This document shows positions 15,881-24,760 of a DNA stretch of 35,294 bases, one piece after another. The position numbers were made by a program, and so were the translations under genes. The stretch is from Zelonia costaricensis. Taxonomy: Eukaryota; Euglenozoa; Kinetoplastea; Trypanosomatida; Trypanosomatidae. Under the pieces are notes generated by a model. The model saw only the letters and a list, made by a program, of their open reading frames with translations, did no database searches and was not told the DNA's origin. Location: positions 1-35,294 of the forward strand of contig JASAOO010003305.1 in assembly GCA_030849075.1 (NCBI GenBank), given 5' to 3'. Every line of letters starts with the position of its first letter. Positions within the stretch are counted from its first letter, which is position 1.

Positions 15881-18451
15881 TCAACGGAAGCTGCTGGTCG
15901 TCCTCTTGGACACGTCGCACAGCACGCGCTCCTTGTAGAGGGCCCACTTGTACAGCTTCTCGTACTCGGCAAACACCTGCCGGTAGCCGACGTAGTCCTC
16001 GCGAATGTGCGCGCACATGCGCTCCCGCACCGGCCCGTGTACCACCTCGTCCGCCACAGGTGGCAGCAGCACGTACATCGCGGACGCCTGCTGGGCGACG
16101 ACGCTGGCTTTGTGTCGCCGGAACATGGAGTTATTCACCTCTTCTGCATCGGGCGCTGGCAGTGCCGCGCCGGAGGACACATCCACCGCAGCAGCAGCAC
16201 CAGCTGCCGCCGCCGCCGGGCCACGGTTCCGCTGCTCCGACTCGCTGCACCGTGTGTTGGCCTGGGCGAGGGTGCTGTTCCAGTACGCGTCCGTCCACTC
16301 TGCGTCGATCGAGACGACGTGGTCCGGGTCCTCGTCGAGGAAGGCGAGGTCGCCGCAGTAGTCGCCCGGTCGCAGCCGCGTCACCTCCATGGTCTCCGTC
16401 GACGGCAGCGGCGCCATGAGTGGGCTGATGCCCGTCGCCGGTGTCAAGAGGCGGACGAGCTGCGTCTTCTCCGCGAGCAGCCGCTGCTGATCCTGAGACC
16501 AGATCCGCCGCGACACGGTGAGGCCGCCTTCCACGAGGAAGAAGAGTGCGCACTCGTCGCGGGGGGTGAGACCCTCGCGGAACACCACCCCCTGTGTCGG
16601 CAGACGGACCGGGATGAGTTGACGCGCCGCCTTCTCCAGCAGCGCCGACACGGCCGGCACACCACTCCCGTCACTGCCGTCGTCACCGTCGAAGGGCGGC
16701 GGGCCGTCGGCGGACGCCTTCGTGATCGCCGAAGCCGCTGTGGAAGTCGCCGGTGCTGCCCGCTGCACGGGTGGCAGCGATAGAGGGCCGTGCGATGCCT
16801 GACTCGTGCTGAGCCGCTCCTTGGTGGCGCGCGCGGTGGGCTCTGCTGTGGCGGCGCGCGGCGACGGCGGCCGCGGTGGGGGCGCCTCGACGGGGTCGAA
16901 CAGGCGGACCCGCAGCTCCTGCGCAAGAAAGCGCCGCTGCACTCGCAGCACCCCCTCATTCGCGCGGTGACACACGCGTCGCAGTCGGTCCGCAATCTCC
17001 GCTGACCGGTCCTCGCCGTTGACGACGAGCAGCATGCACGACTCGGACGTTACGTACTGCGCGCCTGGCGGCAGCGCGCCCCACAGCAGGGCATACCCCA
17101 TCGCGTCACCGGGTTGCAGCCGGTAACTCTGCCACCGCGGCTCCGCCTCGGCGCTCCCGTTCAGCGTGTCGAGTGGCCTCAGCGGCCACTCAAGATCGCA
17201 GTGGCCGCTCAGCAGCACCATCGCAAACGCTGCGTTCGGGCCCGTGCCGTCCTCGCCACCCATGATGTCCTCCGCCGCGCTGACCATCGGCGTGCTCGCG
17301 CTGCCGGTGGCGTGCCGACGCGCGGCTGCCGCCGCTGCCGCGATCGAGGCACGGTGCTGATGCTGGGAGCGCGGGCGCGCCCCGCTACGGCGCTGCGGCT
17401 GTGTCTTGTTGGGTCCGGTCGATGGGAGCGGCTGCCCATCGAACACGTCGGCCGCACCACCGACGCTGCGCTTCTCTTGACACCCAGGAGGGAGTGTGGG
17501 GCGCTCGCCCCGCTGCATCTGCTCGCGGAAGCACTTGAAGAGATGCGCTGCCGGCATCGTCCACACGTGCGCCTGCGCATCGTCTGCGTCGTCGTCGTCG
17601 AAGAAGCGCGCCGGCGTCAAGGTGGCCCCGGGCGACAGCGGCGGGGGGAGCGGCGTGGGGCTCTTGCCCGCTGCGGAGGTGCTCGTGGAGGCCGAGGCGC
17701 CCGCCGTCGCGGCGCTTGCTGCTTCTCCCGTGACAGACACGGACGTGCACCGAGACGGCCCACCCGCCACAGCCGTGAGGGGCACCGCCGTGTCGTCGGC
17801 CACGGGCTTGCGCAGCAGCACCGTCCCGGCCCCGTTGGCGTCCACAATCGCCATCGTCTCTGCGAGCGTCAGCAAGTCGTTCTCCAGCAACGGGGTGAAG
17901 AGCGGGAGCGAGCGGAGAAGGCGCAGCGTTAGACGCACATCGCCCTCGTCGCGGTAGGCGACGGGCAGCTGGAGCGACTGCTGCACGCGGCGCCACTCCA
18001 ACAAGCCCCCTGCACAACGCGGCGCCGACGGCGGCTGCGGCGGTGCTTGCGCTTGTTGCGATGCTTGCTGCTGCGGCACGGCCAGTGAGAGCAGCGCTAC
18101 CGGCTGCCCACTTGATAAGGACGTCTGCATGTTGTCGTCGCGGAAGGGCCCCGTGCCTGGCGCCGCCGCGTGCTCCAGCAGCGCCGCAGCCTCCTCGAGT
18201 GTTGCCGGAGTTCCGCGCGTCTGCTGCACCGATGCATCGGCGGGCCCCTTGACACGCCCGCCGTGGCCGGCACGTGTGCTGCGCACCGGCGGCTTCGCCG
18301 ACCGCCGTCCGCCTCGCACGTGGCGGTCGTCGTCGCCTGCCTGCGAGCCGCCGTCGAGGCCAAGAAGCTGGGCAAGGGGCGCAAGGGTGGCGACCTGGTC
18401 GGCTACAGAGATGCCGCCGCCGAGGGTGGGCACACGCGCGGTGCGAGACAT
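15881..18451 (-). CDS. Large protein with two degenerate cyclic-nucleotide-binding-like domains
   Basis: 856 aa. Residues about 172-200 (LRLLRSLPLFTPLLENDLLTL) match the helical opening typical of cNMP-binding domains. The beta-roll seems to continue only after an insertion of about 200 low-complexity residues: FAMVLLSGHCDLEWPL at about 409-424, then LQPGDAMGYALLWG near 445-458. A second copy is more compact at about 604-716: VVFREG, FFLVEGGLTVSRRI, then LRPGDYCGDLAFLDEDPDHVVSI. Neither phosphate-binding cassette has the canonical Gly-Glu-x-Ala plus Arg pair, so cAMP/cGMP binding is doubtful. The C-terminal 65 residues form a charged, Tyr-rich helical tail. There is no kinase, channel or TM segment. 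The N-terminal 170 residues are largely disordered. A PKA-regulatory-subunit-like or flagellar scaffold role is possible but unproven. It starts at the first ATG, 36 nt after a predicted splice acceptor. Confidence 0.87.
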   Translation of the reverse strand: MSRTARVPTLGGGISVADQVATLAPLAQLLGLDGGSQAGDDDRHVRGGRRSAKPPVRSTRAGHGGRVKGPADASVQQTRGTPATLEEAAALLEHAAAPGTGPFRDDNMQTSLSSGQPVALLSLAVPQQQASQQAQAPPQPPSAPRCAGGLLEWRRVQQSLQLPVAYRDEGDVRLTLRLLRSLPLFTPLLENDLLTLAETMAIVDANGAGTVLLRKPVADDTAVPLTAVAGGPSRCTSVSVTGEAASAATAGASASTSTSAAGKSPTPLPPPLSPGATLTPARFFDDDDADDAQAHVWTMPAAHLFKCFREQMQRGERPTLPPGCQEKRSVGGAADVFDGQPLPSTGPNKTQPQRRSGARPRSQHQHRASIAAAAAAARRHATGSASTPMVSAAEDIMGGEDGTGPNAAFAMVLLSGHCDLEWPLRPLDTLNGSAEAEPRWQSYRLQPGDAMGYALLWGALPPGAQYVTSESCMLLVVNGEDRSAEIADRLRRVCHRANEGVLRVQRRFLAQELRVRLFDPVEAPPPRPPSPRAATAEPTARATKERLSTSQASHGPLSLPPVQRAAPATSTAASAITKASADGPPPFDGDDGSDGSGVPAVSALLEKAARQLIPVRLPTQGVVFREGLTPRDECALFFLVEGGLTVSRRIWSQDQQRLLAEKTQLVRLLTPATGISPLMAPLPSTETMEVTRLRPGDYCGDLAFLDEDPDHVVSIDAEWTDAYWNSTLAQANTRCSESEQRNRGPAAAAAGAAAAVDVSSGAALPAPDAEEVNNSMFRRHKASVVAQQASAMYVLLPPVADEVVHGPVRERMCAHIREDYVGYRQVFAEYEKLYKWALYKERVLCDVSKRTTSSFR

Positions 18452-19669
18452 CGCCGCTCTGTGACGTGGTGCGCTGTGCGTGTACTACTCGTGCAAAAAA
18501 AAAAAAAAAAAACAGACGTGTGTTGAACGTCACAGCGGCGAAGGATGGAGGCTGCTCGGCTAACAGAGTGGGTGAGGGTCCAGACGCGAGTGAGTGGTTG
18601 GGGGAACGGGGCGGGGAGGAAGGAGAGCAGTTGCAAAAGAGCGAATGCACCGCCCAATGCGCTGTGTCTTCACTACGTAAGATGAAAACGCGGCGCACGC
18701 ACACACTGAAGTGGCAAAGGTTGAATAGGTGGACAGGGCCTCGGTTCTTTCTCCGCGTGTCACAGGACCGAATCCCCCCCCCCCAACTTAGCGGCATTCC
18801 TCGGCCCGCCTGGTCGGGGAGAGTGTGAGAGTGGCAACGTAAAGCGAGCGTCGGCCGAAGATGGTGACGGCGCACCGCCTGCGCTGCAGACGACTTCGTT
18901 CCTCTCCTCGTTGTCATGCACCCGCAATAGCACGCCACCCTCGCGTGAAACCACTTCAGCGTGCTTTTCTTTTTTTGCTGTTCGGTAGCATGTCCCCGTG
19001 TGTACGCCGCTTCGCTCCGTGTGGACGTGTTTACGTGTGCGTCCTTGTTTCCCGACGACGCGACGCCCGTCGACAGGAGTCGCACCAAAGTCGGGCACAG
19101 CACCTACGAACATCTTACACAACACACACGCACACACCACCGCCACCGCCACCGTCTTCTAGACGCAGCAATTCGCGGAAGGGGTGGAGCGCGGATCGAT
19201 GGGATGGATAAGCGGCGCCAGACAGTGAGCACCGGTGAATGCGAAACAGAAACCAAAGGAAGATAAACCGGTCAAGAGGCTTCAAGCAGCAAGCCAACCA
19301 CTTCTTCTGTCAACGCAGCAACCACACCAGCTGCAGCCGGCACCATCGCCACTACGCGGCAAAGGCGCGAACGTCACCGTACAAACGACGACGAATAAAC
19401 CACACGATAAGATCGAATGGGACTCACAACACTGCAGACGCAGAAGCAAGCAAGGAAACACGCGCGAAGCACACACCTCATTCACGCACACATACATGGG
19501 AAAAGGGGGTGGGGTGGGCTAATGAAGACCGCAACAAACAAGGAAACGAAAACGAGTAGCTGGTTGTATCATGCTTGGCCCTCGCAGCACACACTTCACC
19601 GACCGCACCTCGGGTGGGTTCTTTTGGTTTTCTTCCCCCTTTCGTGCGCCCATTTCCTGTCCACCGCAC
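18452..19669. other. Intergenic region between the ELAPOR-like and CNBD-like genes
   Basis: About 1.2 kb comprising the 3' UTR of the ELAPOR-like gene and the leader of the 856-aa gene. It contains an 18-A run (18495-18512), a C run at about 18776-18784 and a CA-rich patch near 19118-19140. No supported gene is seen. Confidence 0.6.
18488..18512 (-). promoter_or_regulatory. Predicted spliced-leader acceptor of the CNBD-like gene
   Basis: An uninterrupted 18-T run on the minus strand (18512-18495) followed by gcacg and the first AG at 18489-18488. The leader of 36 nt contains no ATG. Confidence 0.65.
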
Positions 19670-22600
19670 TCACAGCGCGTTGGGCAGGAGGTCGTCATCG
19701 TCGTCCGCCAAGGCGAACATGTTTTGCCGGCGCCCGCCGCCGCGCTGCGCCGCGCTGGGGTCGGCATCATTCGACACGCGGTTGTAGCCGTTCGCGTTTC
19801 GTGGGGTTGCGCCCGCCTCGGTGTCGTCGTCAATGACGTCGTGACGCGTGACGGTGTCGCGCAGGTGGTTGCCCATGCCCATCACCACGCCCCACAACCG
19901 CGAAGCCGCCGCCGATGCCCCGGTGCGGGTCGACGCGCCGGCACCCGCCGCACCCGCACCCGCACCCGCGGCGCCGGGCGCCTCTTCGTTCTCGTCGGTG
20001 GTGTAGTGCACGTAGAGGTCGTCCGGGCCCACGACGCCGTACGTGTCCAGCTCCGCAGCCTCCCCACGCGCCGCCCGGGCCACGCGCTCGCTCAGGCGCC
20101 TGTAGTACGTCCCCAGCACGAAGAGCGCGGCAACAACCATGCCAAGAAGGATGATGAGGGTCATCATCAGCGTGCCCGAGGAGCCCTTCTCGTTGGCGGA
20201 GCAGGCGCGCGGCTTCAATGGCGGCTGCGCGGCAGCCCCCGGCGTGCAGTTCGCGCCTTCCTTCAGCACGTACACACCCTCTTGTGTCTGCGAAGTCTCG
20301 TTGCACTCGAGCCACCGCACCGTGTACGCGCTGGATGTGCACTCGCGGCAGTACGTGATAACGGGTGCCGGCGGCTCGTACCCGCCGAAGCAGTCGGGGG
20401 TGTCCGCGCGCAGTGTATAGTAGATGCGCCGCGTCCCACCAGCGCCCTGCGTGGCGTTGTCCTCGCACCCCGTCTCCACACGCTCGTAGCTGTTCTCGGT
20501 GCACTGCGGACACGCGTAGGAGGTGCGCCACTCAAGGAAGACGACCCCGGCTGAGTTGGAAATGTGGCGCAGCGACCCCTCGCGTGGCTTACTCCGGTCC
20601 ATGTCGCAACTCAGAGTCAAAAACGCCTCGTACGAGTCCCGCATGTCGGACGCGTACCGGGCCGTCGTGGGCGAGGTCGTGTTGTCTTTCGCGTACGGAC
20701 TGCCCTGGTAAGTGATGATGTAGGGCTTCACAAAGGTCATGTGGGTCAACACGCCGCCGTAGTGGTGGCCACGCGTCGCGCTGGTGCGCTGGCACACGTA
20801 CGCGCTGGTCGAGCTGTTGCGGCTGCGCCGCTCCGGCACGCAAAGCCGCTCCCGTGTTACCGGGACGACTGCGGCGCTGGTGGCGGTGGCTGCGTCCGGC
20901 ACGGGCAGTGGGTCGCACGGGGAGAAGTACCACCTCGCAATGCCGGCCTCGTCGGCCTCCTCGACCGACAAGCTCGCCGTGGCGTTGCCGCCGGTGGTGG
21001 GCGATACCGAGACATTCAGCACGACACCGCGCAGCGCCGTGAAGTTGTAGACCGACCCACCCTGTGTCCAGGCGCAGTTGTACTTGCACTCTGTGTGGTC
21101 GTCGCTCAGGGTCATGTCCGTCGGGCACGAGACGCAGCTGGTAAAGCCGTAGCCAGGGGCGAAGCCGCGGTCGACGCAGGCGTCACACGTTCCCTGTTTC
21201 GCCGATCCCTGCGCCGTGCCGGGCAGGCAGGGCACCATCGCGGACGCTTTGACGGGGCACTGGTGCCCTGGCCGGCACGGCTGGCACTCCACCGCGCCGC
21301 CCGCCGTGTCCCCTGTCACCTCCAGCGCAACGATCACCACCGAGATGGGGTTCGACGTCGCCGCGAGCTCCTCCACCACCCACGTCAGCCGGTGCTGCTT
21401 TCCCGACAAGGCAGTGTCCACAAAGAACGGCACCAGCATTGAGAGGAAGGGGGAGGCGGAGCCGCGCGGGCGTGCGGCGTAGGTGCGCACCGCGTAGTCC
21501 TCCTCTTCGTCCACCATCAAGTGCACGTTCAGCGTCGTGCGGGCATCCAGGTGGTCCACAAACGCGCCGGTAGCGTCCACGTAGGCGAACGTGATGTTCG
21601 CAGTGCCGTCCTCCGCGGCGTTGAATGTGTAATTGAAGGTGGAGAGGGCGTACGTGGCGTTGCTCAGGTGCGTCTGCCGGATGCCCATCACCGTGTTGTC
21701 CTCATCCAAGAAGGGCAGCGCGACCACCTCGAAGCCCTGCCCTTGCACCAGGAGGCACGACCCCGACGCCACGCCGCAGTACCGCAGCGACATCGACGAT
21801 CCGGCGAGCTTGCTGACACTGCCGCCGAGACCGTCAAAGCCGGCCCGGTACGCGAGCACCGGCACGGCGGCCGAGCCGACCGGACACGCCGCGCACGTAC
21901 CCGCGGAAGACAATACCTCGCCGTCTGCGCAAGGGACGCAGGCGTCGGTCGGCTTGCCGTCCTTGCGGCGCGTCCCACGTGGGCACGCCGCGCACTCGAC
22001 CCGCGACGTTAGCGGCTGCGTGCCGGTCGTCTCGAGGCAGGTGGCTCCAGGGTACTTGGTCCAACTGCGCGTGCGCTTCCCGTCACTCTCGCACGCACCG
22101 TACTGGGCGGTGTAGTCCGTCGCGGTGCAGTCGCGGGTGGTCGTGCAGCTCGTCGAGCCTTCCGGCGCGGAGCTGCCCGCCGGGCACGCCCGGCAGCCGG
22201 CATCGGCGGCGCCGCGGAACGTGTTGCGTGGGCGGCGCTCGCACTCGGCCGCGCCGGTGCCGCTTGAGGTGTTCGTCCAGTGCCCGGGCGGGCACGGCAC
22301 GCACTGCAGCTCGGCCACCGACTTGTGTGTGCCCTTGACGACGATGTTGCGCAGCAGTGCCCGGTCATTGACGCCGGTGAGCTCGGCGCCGTACACGGGA
22401 CCGCTGCTGTCTTTGGTGTACTCGAACTGCACTCGCGTCGTGCCGCGCGGCAGCGGCAGCGACGCCGCGTACCAGTCGAGGTGCACACCGGTTGCGAAGA
22501 AGCCGCGCTTGCCGAGGATGAGGTCCGGGTTCGTGGCGGCGGTGGAGTTGAGCCGCACCACGAGCCCGTCGTAGCCCTCCTCGGAGGAGATGGAGTAGTC

Positions 22601-23155
22601 GAAGAGGAGCACGCCGTCGCTGCCCGTCACGGTGGCTGTGAAGGAGAGCAGCGACTGCACCGACTCGTCCACCGTGCCCCACGCGGTGATGGGGCGGCCC
22701 TCAGTCGGTTGCAGACCGGAAGACAGAACAGTGCCGTACGTGTCCTCCACTGCCGTCCACGCGGCGCAGGGCTCGGGATCGCAGTACGTGAAAATCCCTG
22801 CGGGGAGGGGGTCGAAGACGTTGAAGCGCGTTGTAGAGGAGCCGACGGAGCCGGTGGGGCAGGCGGTGCAGTCCAGAGTGGCGGCATCAAGCTGTTGCCC
22901 GTCTGCGCAGGCGTAGCACCCCAGCGAGCGTGGCGGTGGCACGACAAGGCCCGCCGCATCGCACGCGGCGCTAGGGTCAACGTACGAGACCACCGTCAAG
23001 TTGCTCGTGCGAGCATCGCAGGCGGTGAAGATGCGCGCGATGTCGGCGCTCGTGCACGCCCGCTCCACGACCGCACTTGCAGGCCACAACAACGCCACGA
23101 GGGCGGTGGCAAGAAGCACCAGCAGCGTAGCCGCTTGCGATTGCGTTTTCTTCAT
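19670..23155 (-). CDS. ELAPOR1/2-like (UPF0577) cysteine-rich type I membrane protein
   Basis: 1161 aa. N-terminal signal peptide (basic MKKTQ start, hydrophobic core about 9-27). The ectodomain has repeated Cys-rich modules of the CxxCPxG type. The segment GSSTTRFNVFDPLP (105-118) resembles the hallmark G-x-RF-x-(E/V)-W/F-D-x-LP of animal ELAPOR1 (KIAA1324/EIG121). CTATDYTAQYGAC and the following W-x-K-Y-P segment (about 340-372), and ACPQCTENSYERVETGC in the membrane-proximal part, fit the same family. The region from about 690 to 955 corresponds to its mannose-6-phosphate-receptor-homology-like part. Several N-x-S/T sites are present. One TM lies at about 994-1016, followed by a 145-residue cytosolic tail ending in an acidic di-leucine signal (DDDDDLL). 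The animal proteins act in trans-Golgi/endolysosomal trafficking. A similar endomembrane role here is inferred. The start is the first ATG and gives a clean signal peptide. Confidence 0.93.
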   Translation of the reverse strand: MKKTQSQAATLLVLLATALVALLWPASAVVERACTSADIARIFTACDARTSNLTVVSYVDPSAACDAAGLVVPPPRSLGCYACADGQQLDAATLDCTACPTGSVGSSTTRFNVFDPLPAGIFTYCDPEPCAAWTAVEDTYGTVLSSGLQPTEGRPITAWGTVDESVQSLLSFTATVTGSDGVLLFDYSISSEEGYDGLVVRLNSTAATNPDLILGKRGFFATGVHLDWYAASLPLPRGTTRVQFEYTKDSSGPVYGAELTGVNDRALLRNIVVKGTHKSVAELQCVPCPPGHWTNTSSGTGAAECERRPRNTFRGAADAGCRACPAGSSAPEGSTSCTTTRDCTATDYTAQYGACESDGKRTRSWTKYPGATCLETTGTQPLTSRVECAACPRGTRRKDGKPTDACVPCADGEVLSSAGTCAACPVGSAAVPVLAYRAGFDGLGGSVSKLAGSSMSLRYCGVASGSCLLVQGQGFEVVALPFLDEDNTVMGIRQTHLSNATYALSTFNYTFNAAEDGTANITFAYVDATGAFVDHLDARTTLNVHLMVDEEEDYAVRTYAARPRGSASPFLSMLVPFFVDTALSGKQHRLTWVVEELAATSNPISVVIVALEVTGDTAGGAVECQPCRPGHQCPVKASAMVPCLPGTAQGSAKQGTCDACVDRGFAPGYGFTSCVSCPTDMTLSDDHTECKYNCAWTQGGSVYNFTALRGVVLNVSVSPTTGGNATASLSVEEADEAGIARWYFSPCDPLPVPDAATATSAAVVPVTRERLCVPERRSRNSSTSAYVCQRTSATRGHHYGGVLTHMTFVKPYIITYQGSPYAKDNTTSPTTARYASDMRDSYEAFLTLSCDMDRSKPREGSLRHISNSAGVVFLEWRTSYACPQCTENSYERVETGCEDNATQGAGGTRRIYYTLRADTPDCFGGYEPPAPVITYCRECTSSAYTVRWLECNETSQTQEGVYVLKEGANCTPGAAAQPPLKPRACSANEKGSSGTLMMTLIILLGMVVAALFVLGTYYRRLSERVARAARGEAAELDTYGVVGPDDLYVHYTTDENEEAPGAAGAGAGAAGAGASTRTGASAAASRLWGVVMGMGNHLRDTVTRHDVIDDDTEAGATPRNANGYNRVSNDADPSAAQRGGGRRQNMFALADDDDDLLPNAL

Positions 23156-24760
23156 GCTTACGACGAGGACGTGGACGGTGGAGAAAGACTCCGGGTCGGG
23201 GGAGGGGTGCAGAAGAAGGCGTGGGGGGGGGAATAGAGTGAGAGAGCCTCAGGCCAAGACAGGAGCGGCGAACCCTGCGGGAGATCAACACACCAGACTT
23301 AAGATTGGAAAACTGAACACTAAAAATGCGAACACGACAATGCGGTGAATCGAGGCGCGGCACGAGGGGGGAGGGCGAGAGCTAAACACGCGCGCAGTAC
23401 AAGATAAGGCCGAATAACAACGAAGAGAAGGAAGATGAAGAGGCGAACAGTCAAGGACAAAAGGAACAGCGCTGCACAGTGCCCTGCTGGCAGCCGGTCT
23501 CCAGCACTCGTCGAGGGAGGGACGAGAGGAGAGGGGAGGAGGAGGGCCGTAGGCAGTAGAAGCAGTGGGCAGTGTGCGAAGCGGGCAGACCACCGTGTCA
23601 AGCTAACAAAAAAAAAAAGAGCTTGAGTTAAGGAACCACCACAACAGTATCGAAGCGCTGGGGGGGAGAGGCCAGGAGACGGAGGGGAGCAAGGTAATGC
23701 TGGAGTCCACGACGTGTGAGATGAGAGAACCATCAAGCGCCACGTGTGAGTGAGCCGGTGTGTGTGTGCGTGCGTGTTTCTGAGGATGTGTTTGGAGTGC
23801 GGGTGCGTTGCAGGGGTGCTGCAGCTTCGTTTAAGCAGTGGGTGTGAATGGGCGCAGGTGTGAGACGCAGTGACCAAAGGCAAGCGGCGAGGGAATGCAC
23901 GACGGCGATGGCAGCTGTGAAGGACGACCCCGACGGCGATCGCGAATACCGGTCGCACAAGGTGGCAGCCACGTGCACGTGTACGGGGTACCCCTGTTCA
24001 CCTACAGCGGAGGGATTTGCCCCAAAAAAAAACTGTAACTGTAGTAGTGTTGTTGTGTTGTAGCCTCCGGGTGCGGCGGTGCGTTGCTCAGAGACCACAT
24101 CACAGGTACTTCAGGACGAATTCACAACCACGGCCACGCCTCTTCGCAGAACTCATTTTTGGTCTTTCGTTGTTCATATTTTTGCGATGTGTGCTTTGCG
24201 TGCGTCCGTGTGAGTGTGTGGGTGGGTGTGCGAGCTGTCCATCAAGCCGCTTGGCCTCCGACGAGGCGTGGACGAGGAAAAAGGCGCGCGGCACCGTTCT
24301 TGTGCCCCTCTTCAGCGTGGACGGACTCGACGCTGAGCACCCTTCGCTGCTGGGAGAGAAGTGCCCGCCGCGTAGGGCTTACGCCTCCGCCGAGACGAGA
24401 GGTTGATAACGTGAGTGGCACAGAGGCCACTGAAGTGGACCGAGGAAGGCTGCGAGAAGGAGAGGAGGGGACAGCGTTGACATGACTCACGGTGCCGCAG
24501 CATCGGGCACCACCAGACCCTTCCACCACCACCTCACCTCCGTCTCGCCCCGCCGCCGCCGCCGCCCCCCCCCCCCACTCCTCCGCCATACGCCCTTTTG
24601 CCCTTCACAGAAGAGCACCGAGCAGACCCACCCAAACAAAACACAAACAAACCAAGGAAAGAAAGCGGAAGCAGCTGTGGACGTTCCCTGCCCATGCCAG
24701 GCGGTCTCCGCCATTCCCCCCCCCCACACACACACACATCCCACTCCCCACCGCCACGTC
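23156..24760. other. Intergenic region between the repeat protein and the ELAPOR-like gene
   Basis: About 1.6 kb: the 3' UTR of the repeat-protein gene (starting with CA repeats and C runs right after its stop), then the leader of the ELAPOR-like gene. A 12-C run lies at 24565-24576 and a GT-rich stretch near 23757-23775. The 212-residue minus-strand frame at 23320-23958 is a His/Thr/Leu/Cys-rich low-complexity translation and is not called. Confidence 0.6.
23189..23235 (-). promoter_or_regulatory. Predicted spliced-leader acceptor of the ELAPOR-like gene
   Basis: On the minus strand attcccccccccacgccttcttctg and further C-rich sequence lead to the first AG at 23190-23189. The leader is 33 nt with no ATG before 23155. 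Confidence 0.55.

Noticed and set aside
14880..16016. 378-residue minus-strand frame between primase and the CNBD-like gene
   Set aside because: Pro/Ser/Arg/Cys-rich low complexity; it overlaps the end of the 856-aa gene out of frame and runs through the G/C-rich tract and the predicted splice acceptor.
17385..19103. 572-residue minus-strand frame overlapping the CNBD-like gene
   Set aside because: It is out of frame with the supported 856-aa gene, crosses the 18-T splice tract (read as poly-Phe), and has no domain content.
23320..23958. 212-residue minus-strand frame with hydrophobic patches
   Set aside because: The hydrophobic Leu/Phe runs come from pyrimidine-rich UTR DNA, there is His/Thr repeat content from microsatellites, and it lies in the intergenic region before the ELAPOR-like leader.
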